From: DASPJR01 sp035628505 | GTDB taxonomy: Bacteria; Planctomycetota; SZUA-567; H5-PLA8 | NCBI GenBank assembly: GCA_035628505.1 | Contig: DASPJR010000157.1 | Location: forward strand, 1 to 63,765 | Direction: 5' to 3' | Length of the DNA: 63,765 bases | Shown here: positions 56,227 to 63,765 of the stretch, piece by piece | How the letters are laid out: each line of letters begins with the position of its first letter | Numbering within the stretch: position 1 is the stretch's first letter | The notes under the pieces: model-generated | What the model was told of the DNA's origin: nothing | Databases searched by the model: none | What the model saw: only the letters and a program-made list of their open reading frames with translations | Made by a program: the position numbers and the translations under genes

Positions 56227-56781
56227 ATGGCTGTCGAAAAGCTGGATCTGCAGAGTATCTGGTCTTCCGGTCAGACATATGACGCATGGCTGAAAGCCTG
56301 TGATGAGTTCCGGCGCGCGGATATCGAGAGTATCACCAGGGAGGTACAGCTTTCGGCGGCCGACGTGCAATTCCTGAAAGACCTGAAGCGGCCGGTTCAC
56401 ATCCTCGCCATCGCCGAAGACTGGTGCGGCGACGTGCGCAAGAACGTTCCGGTCATCGCGAAGATGTGCGAGCAGAATCCCGCCATGCTGCGCCTGCGCT
56501 GCGTCGATAAGGAAACCAAGCCGCAGCTGATGGTCCGCTATCTCACCAACGCGGCCGAAGCCATTCCGATTGTTATTTTCTTCAACGAGAACTTCGTTGA
56601 AGTCGGCAACTGGGGACCCCGCCCTACGGAGTGCAAACGTATCATGGCGCGCGGCAAAGCCGCCGGAAAGATCGACGACGCGCGCGAGAAGATTCACGCA
56701 TTTTACGCGGCAGACAAACACCAGAGCACCATTCGCGAAATGCGCGAGCTCATCGACATCGCTGCCTCGATAAACGTCTAA
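56227..56781 (+). CDS. Thioredoxin-fold protein with a single active-site Cys (WCGD)
   Basis: A 184-aa protein starting behind GGGAGAATAACA. The thioredoxin fold spans about 55-150: RPVHILAIAEDWCGDVRKNVPVIAKM, then RYLTNAAEAIPIVIFFNENF with the cis-Pro (IP), then VGNWGPRPTE. The active site is WCGDV, so the second Cys of CxxC is absent, as in a known subgroup of bacterial thioredoxin-like proteins. It may work by a one-cysteine mechanism or as a holder of thiols. Cytoplasmic. Confidence 0.88.
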   Translation: MAVEKLDLQSIWSSGQTYDAWLKACDEFRRADIESITREVQLSAADVQFLKDLKRPVHILAIAEDWCGDVRKNVPVIAKMCEQNPAMLRLRCVDKETKPQLMVRYLTNAAEAIPIVIFFNENFVEVGNWGPRPTECKRIMARGKAAGKIDDAREKIHAFYAADKHQSTIREMRELIDIAASINV

Positions 56782-56792
56782 ACGGATTGAAC

Positions 56793-56876
56793 CTCCAAGT
56801 CGCAAAGGCGCCAAGAAGGACAGGATTCTCCTTTAGCTTTTCTTGGCGCTCTTGGCGTCCTTGGCGCGCTTGGCGT
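56793..56876. repeat. Inverted 'ggcgcc-aag/cttggcg' intergenic repeat
   Basis: The left arm cctccaagtcgcaaaggcgccaagaagg is complemented by the right arm tcttggcgctcttggcgtcc plus ttggcgcgcttggcg. Between convergent genes, so it may terminate both. Confidence 0.8.
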
Positions 56877-56887
56877 TAAAAAAAGAA

Positions 56888-58069
56888 TCAGAGCAGAACA
56901 CATGAATCACGCAGGAGTTTCTGCGCGGCACCGCTCAGTGCCAACGGCTGCGTGTTGATCAGGTATGGGAAATCGAACGTCGTCTTCTCGCCGGCGCGCA
57001 GACCTGGAACAGGCATCAACCGCACGGTTAGCGGCTTGTTCAAAACAAGCGCCAGCGTCGCGACATCTGAAAGCAGCGCGCTGATCGCCTCAGGTTTCAC
57101 ATCGCCGGGCAGCGGAATCGTATCCAGCCCCGAGCCGCACACAGCGCTATAAAGGAGCAGACGCTGCAGGTCGAAGCGGTTCTCCCCAGCGCGCTGCGCC
57201 AGCGTGAAATCTTCCAGAACCGGCAGGAACACGCCGCTGAAACCGGTGTGCCGCACGTTTGCACTTTTCACCGCCCGCGTGAGCTGCGCCACCGCGCTGA
57301 GCGTCCCCCACTCTCCTATCGGCGCGCCACTGAGCGCCTCGAGCGCCGCACCGATCGAACGATTCTGATCCGGATGCGGCGCCAGCGACCAGTCGAAACC
57401 AAGGAACTCGCAAGCGTGCTCGCGCGCGCAGGCTTCCAGAATCTTCTGCATCGCCGCCGAATGCCCTTCGATCGCCGAACTGAGTTTCGCCATCGCGTCG
57501 ATACTCGAGGACGCCGCCTGCGCCGCTTCCAGCGCCAGATCAGCGCATTCAAGCGCGAGCGCGAAGGAGAAATCGTCTCTATCGCGCGCAGTTGCCGCTG
57601 GAAAGAAGGGCGTGCCTGCTCTGGCGCGTGCCGTCGCGCAGAAGCGCAGATTGCCGAAGCCATTCGGCACGGCAGTGGAAGTTTCGAGCACCGCTTTCGC
57701 GAGCGGCGGCAGCACGCTGGAGCGAACCGTGCGTTCTCCAAGGGTCATCGAACAGCTCGCGAACACGGCGGATGTGACCTGAATGATTGCAGGCAAAACG
57801 GCCAGCGTCTCGGCGTCGGGCCGCAGTTCGCCAAGCGAGATGTAATCGAAGCCGGCCTCGCGCGATTGCTTTTCAATCGCTGCGCCCGCCTGCGGAAGCT
57901 CCTTTGCCGCGCCGGAAAACCACACGTCGATGGGAGAAAGAGCAGCGCGCAGCGTCTGAACTTCGAAGCCTGCATCGGTGAGCGCACGCCTGGCTGCCTG
58001 CGCAAGCTTGCCCGCGCGCGGAAGTTTTTCGGGCGTGCCGCAGAAGAGAGTGATCGATCGGATTCGCAT
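56888..58069 (-). CDS. DUF711 (UPF0210) family protein
   Basis: A 393-aa cytoplasmic protein behind AAGGACATCC. Family hallmarks include FDWSLAPHPDQNRSIGAALEAL, NVRHTGFSGVFLPVLEDFTLA, LLLYSAVCGSGLDTIPLPGD, LALVLNKPLTVRLMPVPGLRAG and TTFDFPYLINTQPLAL. DUF711 proteins are pyruvate-formate-lyase-like beta/alpha barrels of unproven function, sometimes proposed in amino-acid metabolism. Length is slightly below the ~420-450 aa of typical members. It shares the strand with the AraC regulator, with a repeat in between. Confidence 0.88.
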   Translation of the reverse strand: MRIRSITLFCGTPEKLPRAGKLAQAARRALTDAGFEVQTLRAALSPIDVWFSGAAKELPQAGAAIEKQSREAGFDYISLGELRPDAETLAVLPAIIQVTSAVFASCSMTLGERTVRSSVLPPLAKAVLETSTAVPNGFGNLRFCATARARAGTPFFPAATARDRDDFSFALALECADLALEAAQAASSSIDAMAKLSSAIEGHSAAMQKILEACAREHACEFLGFDWSLAPHPDQNRSIGAALEALSGAPIGEWGTLSAVAQLTRAVKSANVRHTGFSGVFLPVLEDFTLAQRAGENRFDLQRLLLYSAVCGSGLDTIPLPGDVKPEAISALLSDVATLALVLNKPLTVRLMPVPGLRAGEKTTFDFPYLINTQPLALSGAAQKLLRDSCVLL

Positions 58070-58085
58070 GGATGTCCTTTTAACA

Positions 58086-58186
58086 CGACTTCAACACGGA
58101 GACACAGGGAACACGGAGGTCACGGAGCTTTTTGTAATAAGGCAACTCCGTGTTCCTCGTTCTCTCCGTGCCTCCGTGTTGAAGTC
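58086..58186. repeat. Inverted 'cacggag/cacagag' intergenic repeat
   Basis: The left arm acttcaacacggagacacag (continuing ggaacacggaggtcacggag) is reverse-complemented by ctccgtgttcctcgttctct (continuing ccgtgcctccgtgttgaagt). Between the DUF711 and AraC genes. The words recur singly at 44673. Confidence 0.85.
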
Positions 58187-58192
58187 GTTTGT

Positions 58193-59131
58193 TTATTTCC
58201 GCAGCGCCGTCGGCGGTTTGCGTTCAATGCTTTTAAACACGCGGCAGAAATACGGCGCGTCGGAATACCCGCACAGCCTCGCAATCGTCTTCACCGGATG
58301 CGATGTATTCTTGAGCAGCCAGCGCGCTTGTTCCATGCGCGCATTTTCAATAATTGCGCTGACGCTGCCAAGTCCCGCTTTTGCCAGGAGTCTGTTGAGC
58401 TGGCGCGCCGTAATGCCAATCGAATCGGCCACGTGCTGCACACTGATGGGCTCCGACAAATGCGCGCGCACGAACGCTTCAGCCGCGACCACACGACGTT
58501 CGGCAAGCGGGGTTGAATCATTCGGCACCGAACTGCTCACGGCGTCGCGCAACTGTCTGAAAAGCAGCGTCAGCACCACCGACAGATGCGCTCTCGCTGC
58601 TGCCGTCGAGTCCGCTCGCGTGTTCTGAACTTCGCGCCGCACGCCGTCCAGCGCGCGCGTAAGCTCACGCTCAGGCCGCGCTTTGAACTTGAGCGCTGCA
58701 GCCGCTTCCGTGAGGCGGTACGGCAGCGAACGGCGGTCGTCACTGGTCGGTGAGACGCTCAGCATGAAGCTGAAGAACCCGGTTGCCGACGTCCCATTTT
58801 TCCAATGATGAATCATTCGCGGCGGCGTGATGCCGATTTCGCCGCGGCGGTAGGTGACCGGCGTGTCTTCCGCATGCAACGTGAACTGCCCCTCTTCCAC
58901 GCGGAACCATTCGAGCTGCGGATGCAGATGCGGCGCAACGCTTGTTCCGGCCTTTGCCGCGGCGACATGCGCGAAGGTGAGCTTCAGTTTCACATCGGGA
59001 AGCACGAGCGATTCGGTGCCTGACACGAGCGCCGAAAGCGCCGCGTTTTCGCGTGCCGCCCAGGAAGGCTCGAGCGCCTGCTGCATCTGCTCGGTGCGGA
59101 AATAAGGCGTCGCTTTCTGGCGCGATTTCAT
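58193..59131 (-). CDS. AraC-family transcriptional regulator with cupin sensor domain
   Basis: A 312-aa regulator. The cupin-like ligand domain lies at about 50-145 (PHLHPQLEWFRVEEGQFTLHAEDTPVTYRRGEIGITPPRMIHHW). The C-terminal AraC DNA-binding domain lies at about 215-312, with two HTH motifs: VQHVADSIGITARQLNRLL and VKTIARLCGYSDAPYFCRVFK. The start lacks a clear Shine-Dalgarno. Target genes are not evident; the divergently transcribed PfpI-like gene 143 bases away is the nearest candidate. Confidence 0.92.
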   Translation of the reverse strand: MKSRQKATPYFRTEQMQQALEPSWAARENAALSALVSGTESLVLPDVKLKLTFAHVAAAKAGTSVAPHLHPQLEWFRVEEGQFTLHAEDTPVTYRRGEIGITPPRMIHHWKNGTSATGFFSFMLSVSPTSDDRRSLPYRLTEAAAALKFKARPERELTRALDGVRREVQNTRADSTAAARAHLSVVLTLLFRQLRDAVSSSVPNDSTPLAERRVVAAEAFVRAHLSEPISVQHVADSIGITARQLNRLLAKAGLGSVSAIIENARMEQARWLLKNTSHPVKTIARLCGYSDAPYFCRVFKSIERKPPTALRK

Positions 59132-59274
59132 TTGCGGCGACTATATGCAGGATGTCCTGAAAGTGCAAGGGTTGACCCATCTCGTAGGCTGTTGCAATTC
59201 TCACTCTTCCGTATTCTACAATCCGTTCCCTGGCGACTTGGCGCCTGGGCGGTTCAAAAGAGGAGCCCTAAAAA

Positions 59275-59844
59275 ATGGAAAAAGTTCTGATCATCATCGG
59301 CGACGCGAGCGAGACGCTGGACACGATGTACCCTTATTACCGCCTGCAGGAAGCTGGCTTTGACCCGGTTGTGGCCGGGCCAGAAAAGAGAAAATTCCAG
59401 ATGGTGATGCATGAGGTCAAGCCCGGCTGGACGATAACCAAGGAATGGGAAGGATACACGCTCGACGCGGCGATCGCGTTTAAGGATATCGTCCCGGAAG
59501 AATACCTCGGCATTTTCTTCTCCGGCGGGCGCGCGCCGGAATACATCCGTTACGATCCTGATCTGGTGAATGCGACGCGCTACTTTTTTGAAAAGAATCT
59601 TCCCATCGCGTCAGTCTGCCACGGCGTTGAGATTCCCGCCTACGCCGGTTGCCTGAAGGGCCGCAGAATGGCGACGGTTCCCAAATGCCGCTACGATCTG
59701 GAAGTGGTAGGCGGAACGTTTGTAAACGAAGCGTGCGTCGTCGACGGCAATCTCGTGAGCGGCCGCACGTTTCACGACAACGGCCGCTATCTTGGACCGT
59801 GGATCAGGCTGCTGGAAGAAGCGCGAAAGCAGAAGAGCCGCTGA
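59275..59844 (+). CDS. DJ-1/PfpI family protein
   Basis: A 189-aa cytoplasmic protein with ribosome site GAGGAGCCCTAAAAA. The class I glutamine-amidotransferase-like fold shows KVLIIIGDASETLDTMYPYYRLQEAGFDPVVAGP, the acidic GIFFSGGRAPEYIR segment and the nucleophile elbow ASVCHGVEIPAYAG (Cys near residue 121 with adjacent His). The family includes proteases/chaperones and deglycases; the exact activity is not predictable. It is divergent from the AraC regulator, which may control it. Confidence 0.9.
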   Translation: MEKVLIIIGDASETLDTMYPYYRLQEAGFDPVVAGPEKRKFQMVMHEVKPGWTITKEWEGYTLDAAIAFKDIVPEEYLGIFFSGGRAPEYIRYDPDLVNATRYFFEKNLPIASVCHGVEIPAYAGCLKGRRMATVPKCRYDLEVVGGTFVNEACVVDGNLVSGRTFHDNGRYLGPWIRLLEEARKQKSR

Positions 59845-59852
59845 ATGCAATT

Positions 59853-59991
59853 CCCTCTCCCCTCCGGGGAGAGGGCCGAGCGAGCGCAGCGAGACCGGGG
59901 TGAGGGGTAACCGTCTCTTGCAAGATGCAGGTCACCCCTCACCCGGCACTCGCTGCGCTCGTGTCCGCCCTCTCCCCGGAGGGGAGAGGGG
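59853..59991. repeat. Large inverted 'ccctctcccc' repeat between convergent genes
   Basis: The left arm ccctctcccctccggggaga (59853-59875) is a hairpin by itself. Together with the right arm (59968-59990) and inner pairs (gagcgcagcgag near 59884 with ctcgctgcgctc near 59949, ggggtgagggg near 59897 with cccctcaccc near 59935) it forms one long stem. Stops of both flanking genes lie within 12 bases. Confidence 0.9.
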
Positions 59992-59994
59992 AAA

Positions 59995-61221
59995 TCACTT
60001 CCCCACCACTGCCGCCCAGCCCCAATCGAAGTGGTCGCCGCTGTCGTCGGCGTCCGGGCCGTAGTCCACGTGAAGCACAATAGACTTGGCCACTCCAATG
60101 TCCGCGGAGATAAGCTGCGGCGCATCTTTTGCAGTGATGACCTGCGACTTCCAAACTTCTTTGCCATCTGCGACCACGTGCGCGGTCACCGCGCCGCGGC
60201 CGCGCGTTTCGGAGTCAATCCCGACGAGTGCCACGAAACGGCTGGGCGTGCCCGCCAGCGCGAACTCGATCTCCGACTTTGAATGACAGCCAATGCCGCG
60301 TTCAACCGGCACATCTTTAATTTTCATGTCCCCGCCGTCCGAAGAGGCATCCAGACGAGGCGGAAACTCGGAATCGAAAATGGGCGTGTGAACCGCCCGC
60401 TTGGGCTCCTGCGCTGAAAGCCAGTTCACGCCTGAACCTTCACCACCGGCGGAAAAGATCACAGCCAGCAGCGCGCGTTCGATTTCTTTCTCACCCAGGA
60501 ACGCTGTACGCAGCACGAGACTCTTGCCGTCCAGTTTCACCACGCGTCCACGCAGCAGGTCGCCTCCCTTTAGACGCACGATCATTTCCGGTCCAAGCTT
60601 CATGTCTTCAGGCGTCGGAGCGGGTAACGGCGGAACGGCCAGTTCGATCAGACGAACGAATTGCCGGCCGATTGTGTCGACGCCTTTGCCTTTTGTAGTC
60701 AGAAGAATCTGGTCGGTCCCGATGCGCATGACGCGGTCGCCGGTCACTTCATCGAGTCCAGCGAAACGGACGCGCGTGCGTTTGCCCGGCTGCAGCCCGG
60801 CGTTGGGCGTGCCAAGAGTCGCGGCCAAAAGCGCGGAATAGCGCGCGAGTTCGGGCATGTTCTCCGCCTGCCCTGCCGCAAGCGGACTGAACGCTCCGGC
60901 AATGTCATCTTTTTTCAGTTTCAATGCGCCGAACGCCGCGCTGCTGATTTCCGCGTCCGCGCCAATTACGCTGGTCAGTGTGCCGGCGATCAGCGAGCCG
61001 CCTCGGATAAAGACCCCTGCCGGCATGCGCACCGGCGGCGGATCGGATGCGAAACGGATGACCAGAACGTCCTTTGCAGCGACGTTCTGGTTGCCAATCT
61101 TAAAGCCCCCGCTACCCCCTGTAACTTCACCTTCCAGCCGTTCGCCACGGGTAAGGATTGCATCATCGGCCCGGACGGCCAGCGTGAGAAGAACAATGAG
61201 CAGACTCAGCCGTAAACGCAT
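59995..61221 (-). CDS. NPCBM-domain exported protein
   Basis: The 408-aa protein starts at ATG 61221 (GGAGATTGATTTG); a TTG one codon earlier is possible. The signal peptide is MRLRLSLLIVLLTLAVRA. An N-terminal beta-rich region (about 20-240; MPAGVFIRGGSLIAGTL, MIVRLKGGDLLRGRVVKLDGKSLVL) resembles Planctomycete surface repeat domains. The C-terminal NPCBM/NEW2 domain (about 270-408) is clear: DVPVERGIGCHSKSEIEFALAG, FVALVGIDSETRGRGAVTAHVVADGKEVW. NPCBM modules bind glycans. It probably acts at the cell surface in carbohydrate recognition. Confidence 0.87.
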   Translation of the reverse strand: MRLRLSLLIVLLTLAVRADDAILTRGERLEGEVTGGSGGFKIGNQNVAAKDVLVIRFASDPPPVRMPAGVFIRGGSLIAGTLTSVIGADAEISSAAFGALKLKKDDIAGAFSPLAAGQAENMPELARYSALLAATLGTPNAGLQPGKRTRVRFAGLDEVTGDRVMRIGTDQILLTTKGKGVDTIGRQFVRLIELAVPPLPAPTPEDMKLGPEMIVRLKGGDLLRGRVVKLDGKSLVLRTAFLGEKEIERALLAVIFSAGGEGSGVNWLSAQEPKRAVHTPIFDSEFPPRLDASSDGGDMKIKDVPVERGIGCHSKSEIEFALAGTPSRFVALVGIDSETRGRGAVTAHVVADGKEVWKSQVITAKDAPQLISADIGVAKSIVLHVDYGPDADDSGDHFDWGWAAVVGK

Positions 61222-61284
61222 CAAATCAATCTCCGGATTTGCTTTGGCTTACCGACTTACCTACACCGCGTTGAGCGAAATCAG

Positions 61285-61400
61285 CTCACGCAAAGGCGCA
61301 AAGACGCGAAGGATTTGAGGTTAGAGCGCCTCAGAAGTTTAGACTTATCAAGATCGGGATTTCTCCTCTACACTTTGCGCCTTTGCGGCTTTGCGTGAGG
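61285..61400. repeat. Inverted 'cgcaaag/gcgcaaag' repeat in a divergent promoter region
   Basis: The left arm ctcacgcaaaggcgcaaagacgc is complemented by the right arm ctttgcgcctttgcggctttgcgtgag. Unlike the other copies it lies between two divergently transcribed genes (gap 61222-61590), so here it cannot be a terminator of either. The rest of the gap (61401-61590) holds TTGACA at 61471 as a possible -35 box for clpC; no clear -10 box is visible. Confidence 0.8.
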
Positions 61401-61590
61401 CACTTGTGGTGGCACAGCCTTCGCTACGTGCAGCGATGCGGCAGTGTCTGTGCATCTCAATTGAGCCAGTTTGACACGCGACACAGGTAAGTTTGTCGCG
61501 AACTCCGGCTAAAAGTGCGCTACACTTAATTTTTCGGCACGCTATAAACGCAAGTGTGACGAAAGTCGCCCGATTACAGAGGACCTTAAA

Positions 61591-63765
61591 ATGTTTGATC
61601 GCTTCACAGACCGCGCCCGCAAAGTCATGAGTTTTGCCCGCCAGGAGGCAGAGCGGTTTAATCACGATTATATCGGGACCGAGCATGTGCTGCTGGGCCT
61701 GGTTAAGGAGGGCTCCGGCGTCGCGGCCAACGTGCTGGAAAACCTGGACGTCGACTTGGAAAAGGTCCGTCTTGAAGTCGAGAAGCTGGTGAAGCCGGCT
61801 CCCGACGTCGTGACCATGGGCCAGCTTCCCTTCACTCCTCGCGCCAAGAAGGTCCTCGAGTTCGCCATCGATGAGGCCCGCGCGCTGGATCACAATTATG
61901 TTGGCACCGAGCATCTCCTGCTGGGCCTGCTGCGCGAACAGGAAGGGCTGGCGGCGCAGGTGCTCATGAACCTGGGCCTGAAGCTCGAAGACGTGCGCAA
62001 CGAAGTCATGGAATTTCTCGGCGCTGAAACGCAGCAGAGCAAAGATTCCGAACCCAGTGGCGGCGGCGAATCGAGCAGCTCCAGCAGCAGCTCCGGTTCA
62101 ACCTCGACCAAACAGGGCGAAAGTAAGACGCCCGCTCTCGACAGCTTCGGCCGCGACCTGACGGAACTGGCGCGCGAAGGCAAGCTTGATCCGGTCATCG
62201 GACGCAAGAACGAAATCGAACGCGTGCTGCAGATTCTCGCCCGCCGCACCAAGAACAACCCGGTGCTGCTCGGTGAAGCCGGCGTCGGCAAGACCGCCAT
62301 CGTCGAAGGCTTCGCTCAAATGGTGGTGGAAGGCGAAGTGCCTGAACTGCTGCGCAACCGCCGCGTGGTCGTACTCGACCTTGCGATGATGGTCGCCGGC
62401 ACCAAGTATCGCGGCCAGTTCGAAGAGCGCATCAAGGCTGTGATGAACGAAGTCCGCCGCAGCAAGAACGTAATCCTCTTCATCGACGAACTGCACACCC
62501 TTGTCGGAGCAGGCGGCGCGGAAGGAAGCATCGACGCCAGCAACGTCCTCAAGCCGGCCCTCGCGCGCGGTGAAGTGCAGTGCATCGGCGCCACAACGCT
62601 GGACGAATACCGCAAGTACATCGAAAAGGATTCGGCCCTCGAACGCCGCTTCCAGACGATCATGGTCAATCCGCCCAGCCAGGAAGAGACCATCGCGATT
62701 CTCAAAGGGCTGCGCGACAAGTATGAAGCGCATCACCGCGTCCGCATCAAGGACGAGGCGCTCGAAGAATCGGTCAAGCTGTCCGACCGCTACATCACCG
62801 GCCGCTTCCTGCCGGACAAGGCCATCGACGTGATCGACGAAGCCGGTTCGCGCGTGCGCCTGAGCAAGATGACGCGGCCGCCGGATCTCAAAGACATCGA
62901 GAAGGAAATCCAGGAACTGGAGATGGAGAAGGAGCAGGCCGTCGCCGGACAGGATTTCGAAACAGCCGCCGAATACCGCGACCGCGCCGAGATCCTGCGC
63001 AACCAGATGAAGAAAATCCAGAAGGAGTGGCGCGAATCCTCCTCTGAGACCGTCGGCACGGTGGACGAAGAAGTCATTCGCGAAGTCATCAGCAAGATGA
63101 CGGGCATTCCGCTGCGCCGCATGCAGGGCCAGGAAACCGAACGCCTGCTCAAGATGGAAGAGGCGCTGCATAAGCGCGTCATCAGCCAGCATGAAGCGGT
63201 CACTACAATCTCGAAGGCCGTGCGCCGCAGCCGCGCTGGCCTGAAAGATCCGCGCCGCCCGATTGGCTCGTTCGCGTTCCTCGGACCGACCGGCGTCGGT
63301 AAGACGCTGCTCGCGAAGGCGCTCGCGGAATTCATGTTCGGCGACCAGGAAGCGCTGATCCAGATCGACATGTCCGAATACATGGAAAAGCACGCCGTCT
63401 CGCGGCTGGTCGGCGCGCCTCCCGGTTACGTCGGTTACGAAGAAGGCGGACAGCTGACAGAGAAGATCCGCCGCCGGCCGTACTCGGTGGTGCTGCTCGA
63501 CGAAATTGAGAAGGCGCATCCGGAAATCTTCAACATCCTTCTGCAGATCATGGAAGACGGCAAGCTGACCGACAGCTACGGGCGGCACGTCGACTTCCGC
63601 AACACGATCCTGATCATGACGTCGAACGTGGGCGCCAAGCTGATCAAGGATTCAGGCTCGATCGGATTTGGCAAACGGTCCGAACAGGCCAGTTACGACG
63701 AGCTCAAACGCAAGTTGATCTCAAAGATGGAAGAAGAGTTCCGGCCGGAGTTCATCGCGCGTCTG
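61591..63765 (+). CDS. clpC: ATP-dependent Clp protease ATP-binding subunit ClpC, 3'-truncated by window edge
   Basis: 725 codons are present and the frame runs off the window. ATG 61591 follows AGAGGACCTTAAA. Two N-terminal Clp_N repeats (about 1-150; DYIGTEHVLLGLV, NYVGTEHLLLGLL), a Ser/Gly-rich linker (about 150-170), AAA-1 with Walker A GEAGVGKTA and Walker B ILFIDEL, a UVR-type middle domain (FETAAEYRDRAEILRNQMKK) and AAA-2 with Walker A GPTGVGKT and Walker B VVLLDEIEKAHPE are seen. The UVR motif places it in ClpC, not ClpA or ClpB. It unfolds proteins for the ClpP protease. About 100 C-terminal residues lie beyond the window. Confidence 0.97.
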   Translation, partial: MFDRFTDRARKVMSFARQEAERFNHDYIGTEHVLLGLVKEGSGVAANVLENLDVDLEKVRLEVEKLVKPAPDVVTMGQLPFTPRAKKVLEFAIDEARALDHNYVGTEHLLLGLLREQEGLAAQVLMNLGLKLEDVRNEVMEFLGAETQQSKDSEPSGGGESSSSSSSSGSTSTKQGESKTPALDSFGRDLTELAREGKLDPVIGRKNEIERVLQILARRTKNNPVLLGEAGVGKTAIVEGFAQMVVEGEVPELLRNRRVVVLDLAMMVAGTKYRGQFEERIKAVMNEVRRSKNVILFIDELHTLVGAGGAEGSIDASNVLKPALARGEVQCIGATTLDEYRKYIEKDSALERRFQTIMVNPPSQEETIAILKGLRDKYEAHHRVRIKDEALEESVKLSDRYITGRFLPDKAIDVIDEAGSRVRLSKMTRPPDLKDIEKEIQELEMEKEQAVAGQDFETAAEYRDRAEILRNQMKKIQKEWRESSSETVGTVDEEVIREVISKMTGIPLRRMQGQETERLLKMEEALHKRVISQHEAVTTISKAVRRSRAGLKDPRRPIGSFAFLGPTGVGKTLLAKALAEFMFGDQEALIQIDMSEYMEKHAVSRLVGAPPGYVGYEEGGQLTEKIRRRPYSVVLLDEIEKAHPEIFNILLQIMEDGKLTDSYGRHVDFRNTILIMTSNVGAKLIKDSGSIGFGKRSEQASYDELKRKLISKMEEEFRPEFIARL

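Noticed and set aside
57248..58516. Plus-strand 422-codon frame
   Set aside because: Spans antisense of two unrelated genes (DUF711 and AraC) and the repeat between them, with no ribosome site.
62098..63588. Long minus-strand open frame (496 codons) inside clpC
   Set aside because: It is antisense to an intact, highly conserved clpC frame and shows no domain; GC-rich codon bias in clpC creates it.

Overview
The window comes from a GC-rich bacterial chromosome of Planctomycetota/PVC character. I infer this from gene content, not from a phylogenetic marker: DUF1080, ThuA, Gfo/Idh/MocA and TIM-barrel sugar isomerase genes together, a DUF6797 plus beta-propeller protein, a DUF6288 modular protein, a multi-haem PA14 cytochrome, an NPCBM protein, DUF711, and a kinase-like/sulfatase-modifying-factor fusion. 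Most genes have a clear AGGAGG-type ribosome binding site, which I used to correct several starts. There is no transposase, phage gene or CRISPR array. Both ends are cut: a glycoside hydrolase lacks its 5' end and a clpC gene lacks its 3' end. Layout: 0-20 kb holds the hydrolase fragment, a DUF6797/propeller protein, a DUF892 ferritin-like protein, an inositol-monophosphatase-family enzyme, a CHASE-PAS-GAF-PAS hybrid histidine kinase, tRNA-Pro(CGG), a large DUF6288/Calx-beta/PA14/PKD secreted protein with a YdjY-domain partner, and an overlapping pair encoding a five-haem cytochrome and a propeller protein. 20-26 kb holds a YjbQ protein, an epimerase/small ORF/two-methyltransferase operon, a small secreted protein and a second hybrid kinase. 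26-41 kb is a run of six exported proteins on the minus strand: alpha-2-macroglobulin (split by a frameshift), a four-fold Ig/PKD repeat protein, a chaperone-like beta-sandwich protein, two TIG proteins that are paralogues of each other, and an 792-residue beta-repeat protein. The TIG proteins and the 792-residue protein share a C-terminal module with a W-[TS]-[LV]-x-x-A-x-G-x-x-x-F signature. I consider this the best candidate for an undescribed surface system. 41-50 kb has tandem paralogues of an unrecognised secreted helical family and a sugar cluster: SGNH hydrolase, two TIM-barrel isomerases, Gfo/Idh/MocA oxidoreductase, DUF1080 and ThuA, which fits 3-keto-glycoside catabolism. 50-64 kb has a predicted pseudokinase/FGE fusion, trpE, a small unknown protein, a thioredoxin-like protein, DUF711, an AraC regulator, a PfpI-like protein, an NPCBM protein and clpC. 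A second notable layer is non-coding. Nearly every longer gene gap from 20 kb onward carries a short word-like repeat, often as an inverted pair: cgcaaag/gcgcaaag, cacgaag, cacagag/cacggag, tttctggtt, gactcc, catgggcg/cgcccatg, ccctctcc and others. At least one supplies the stop codon of a gene.
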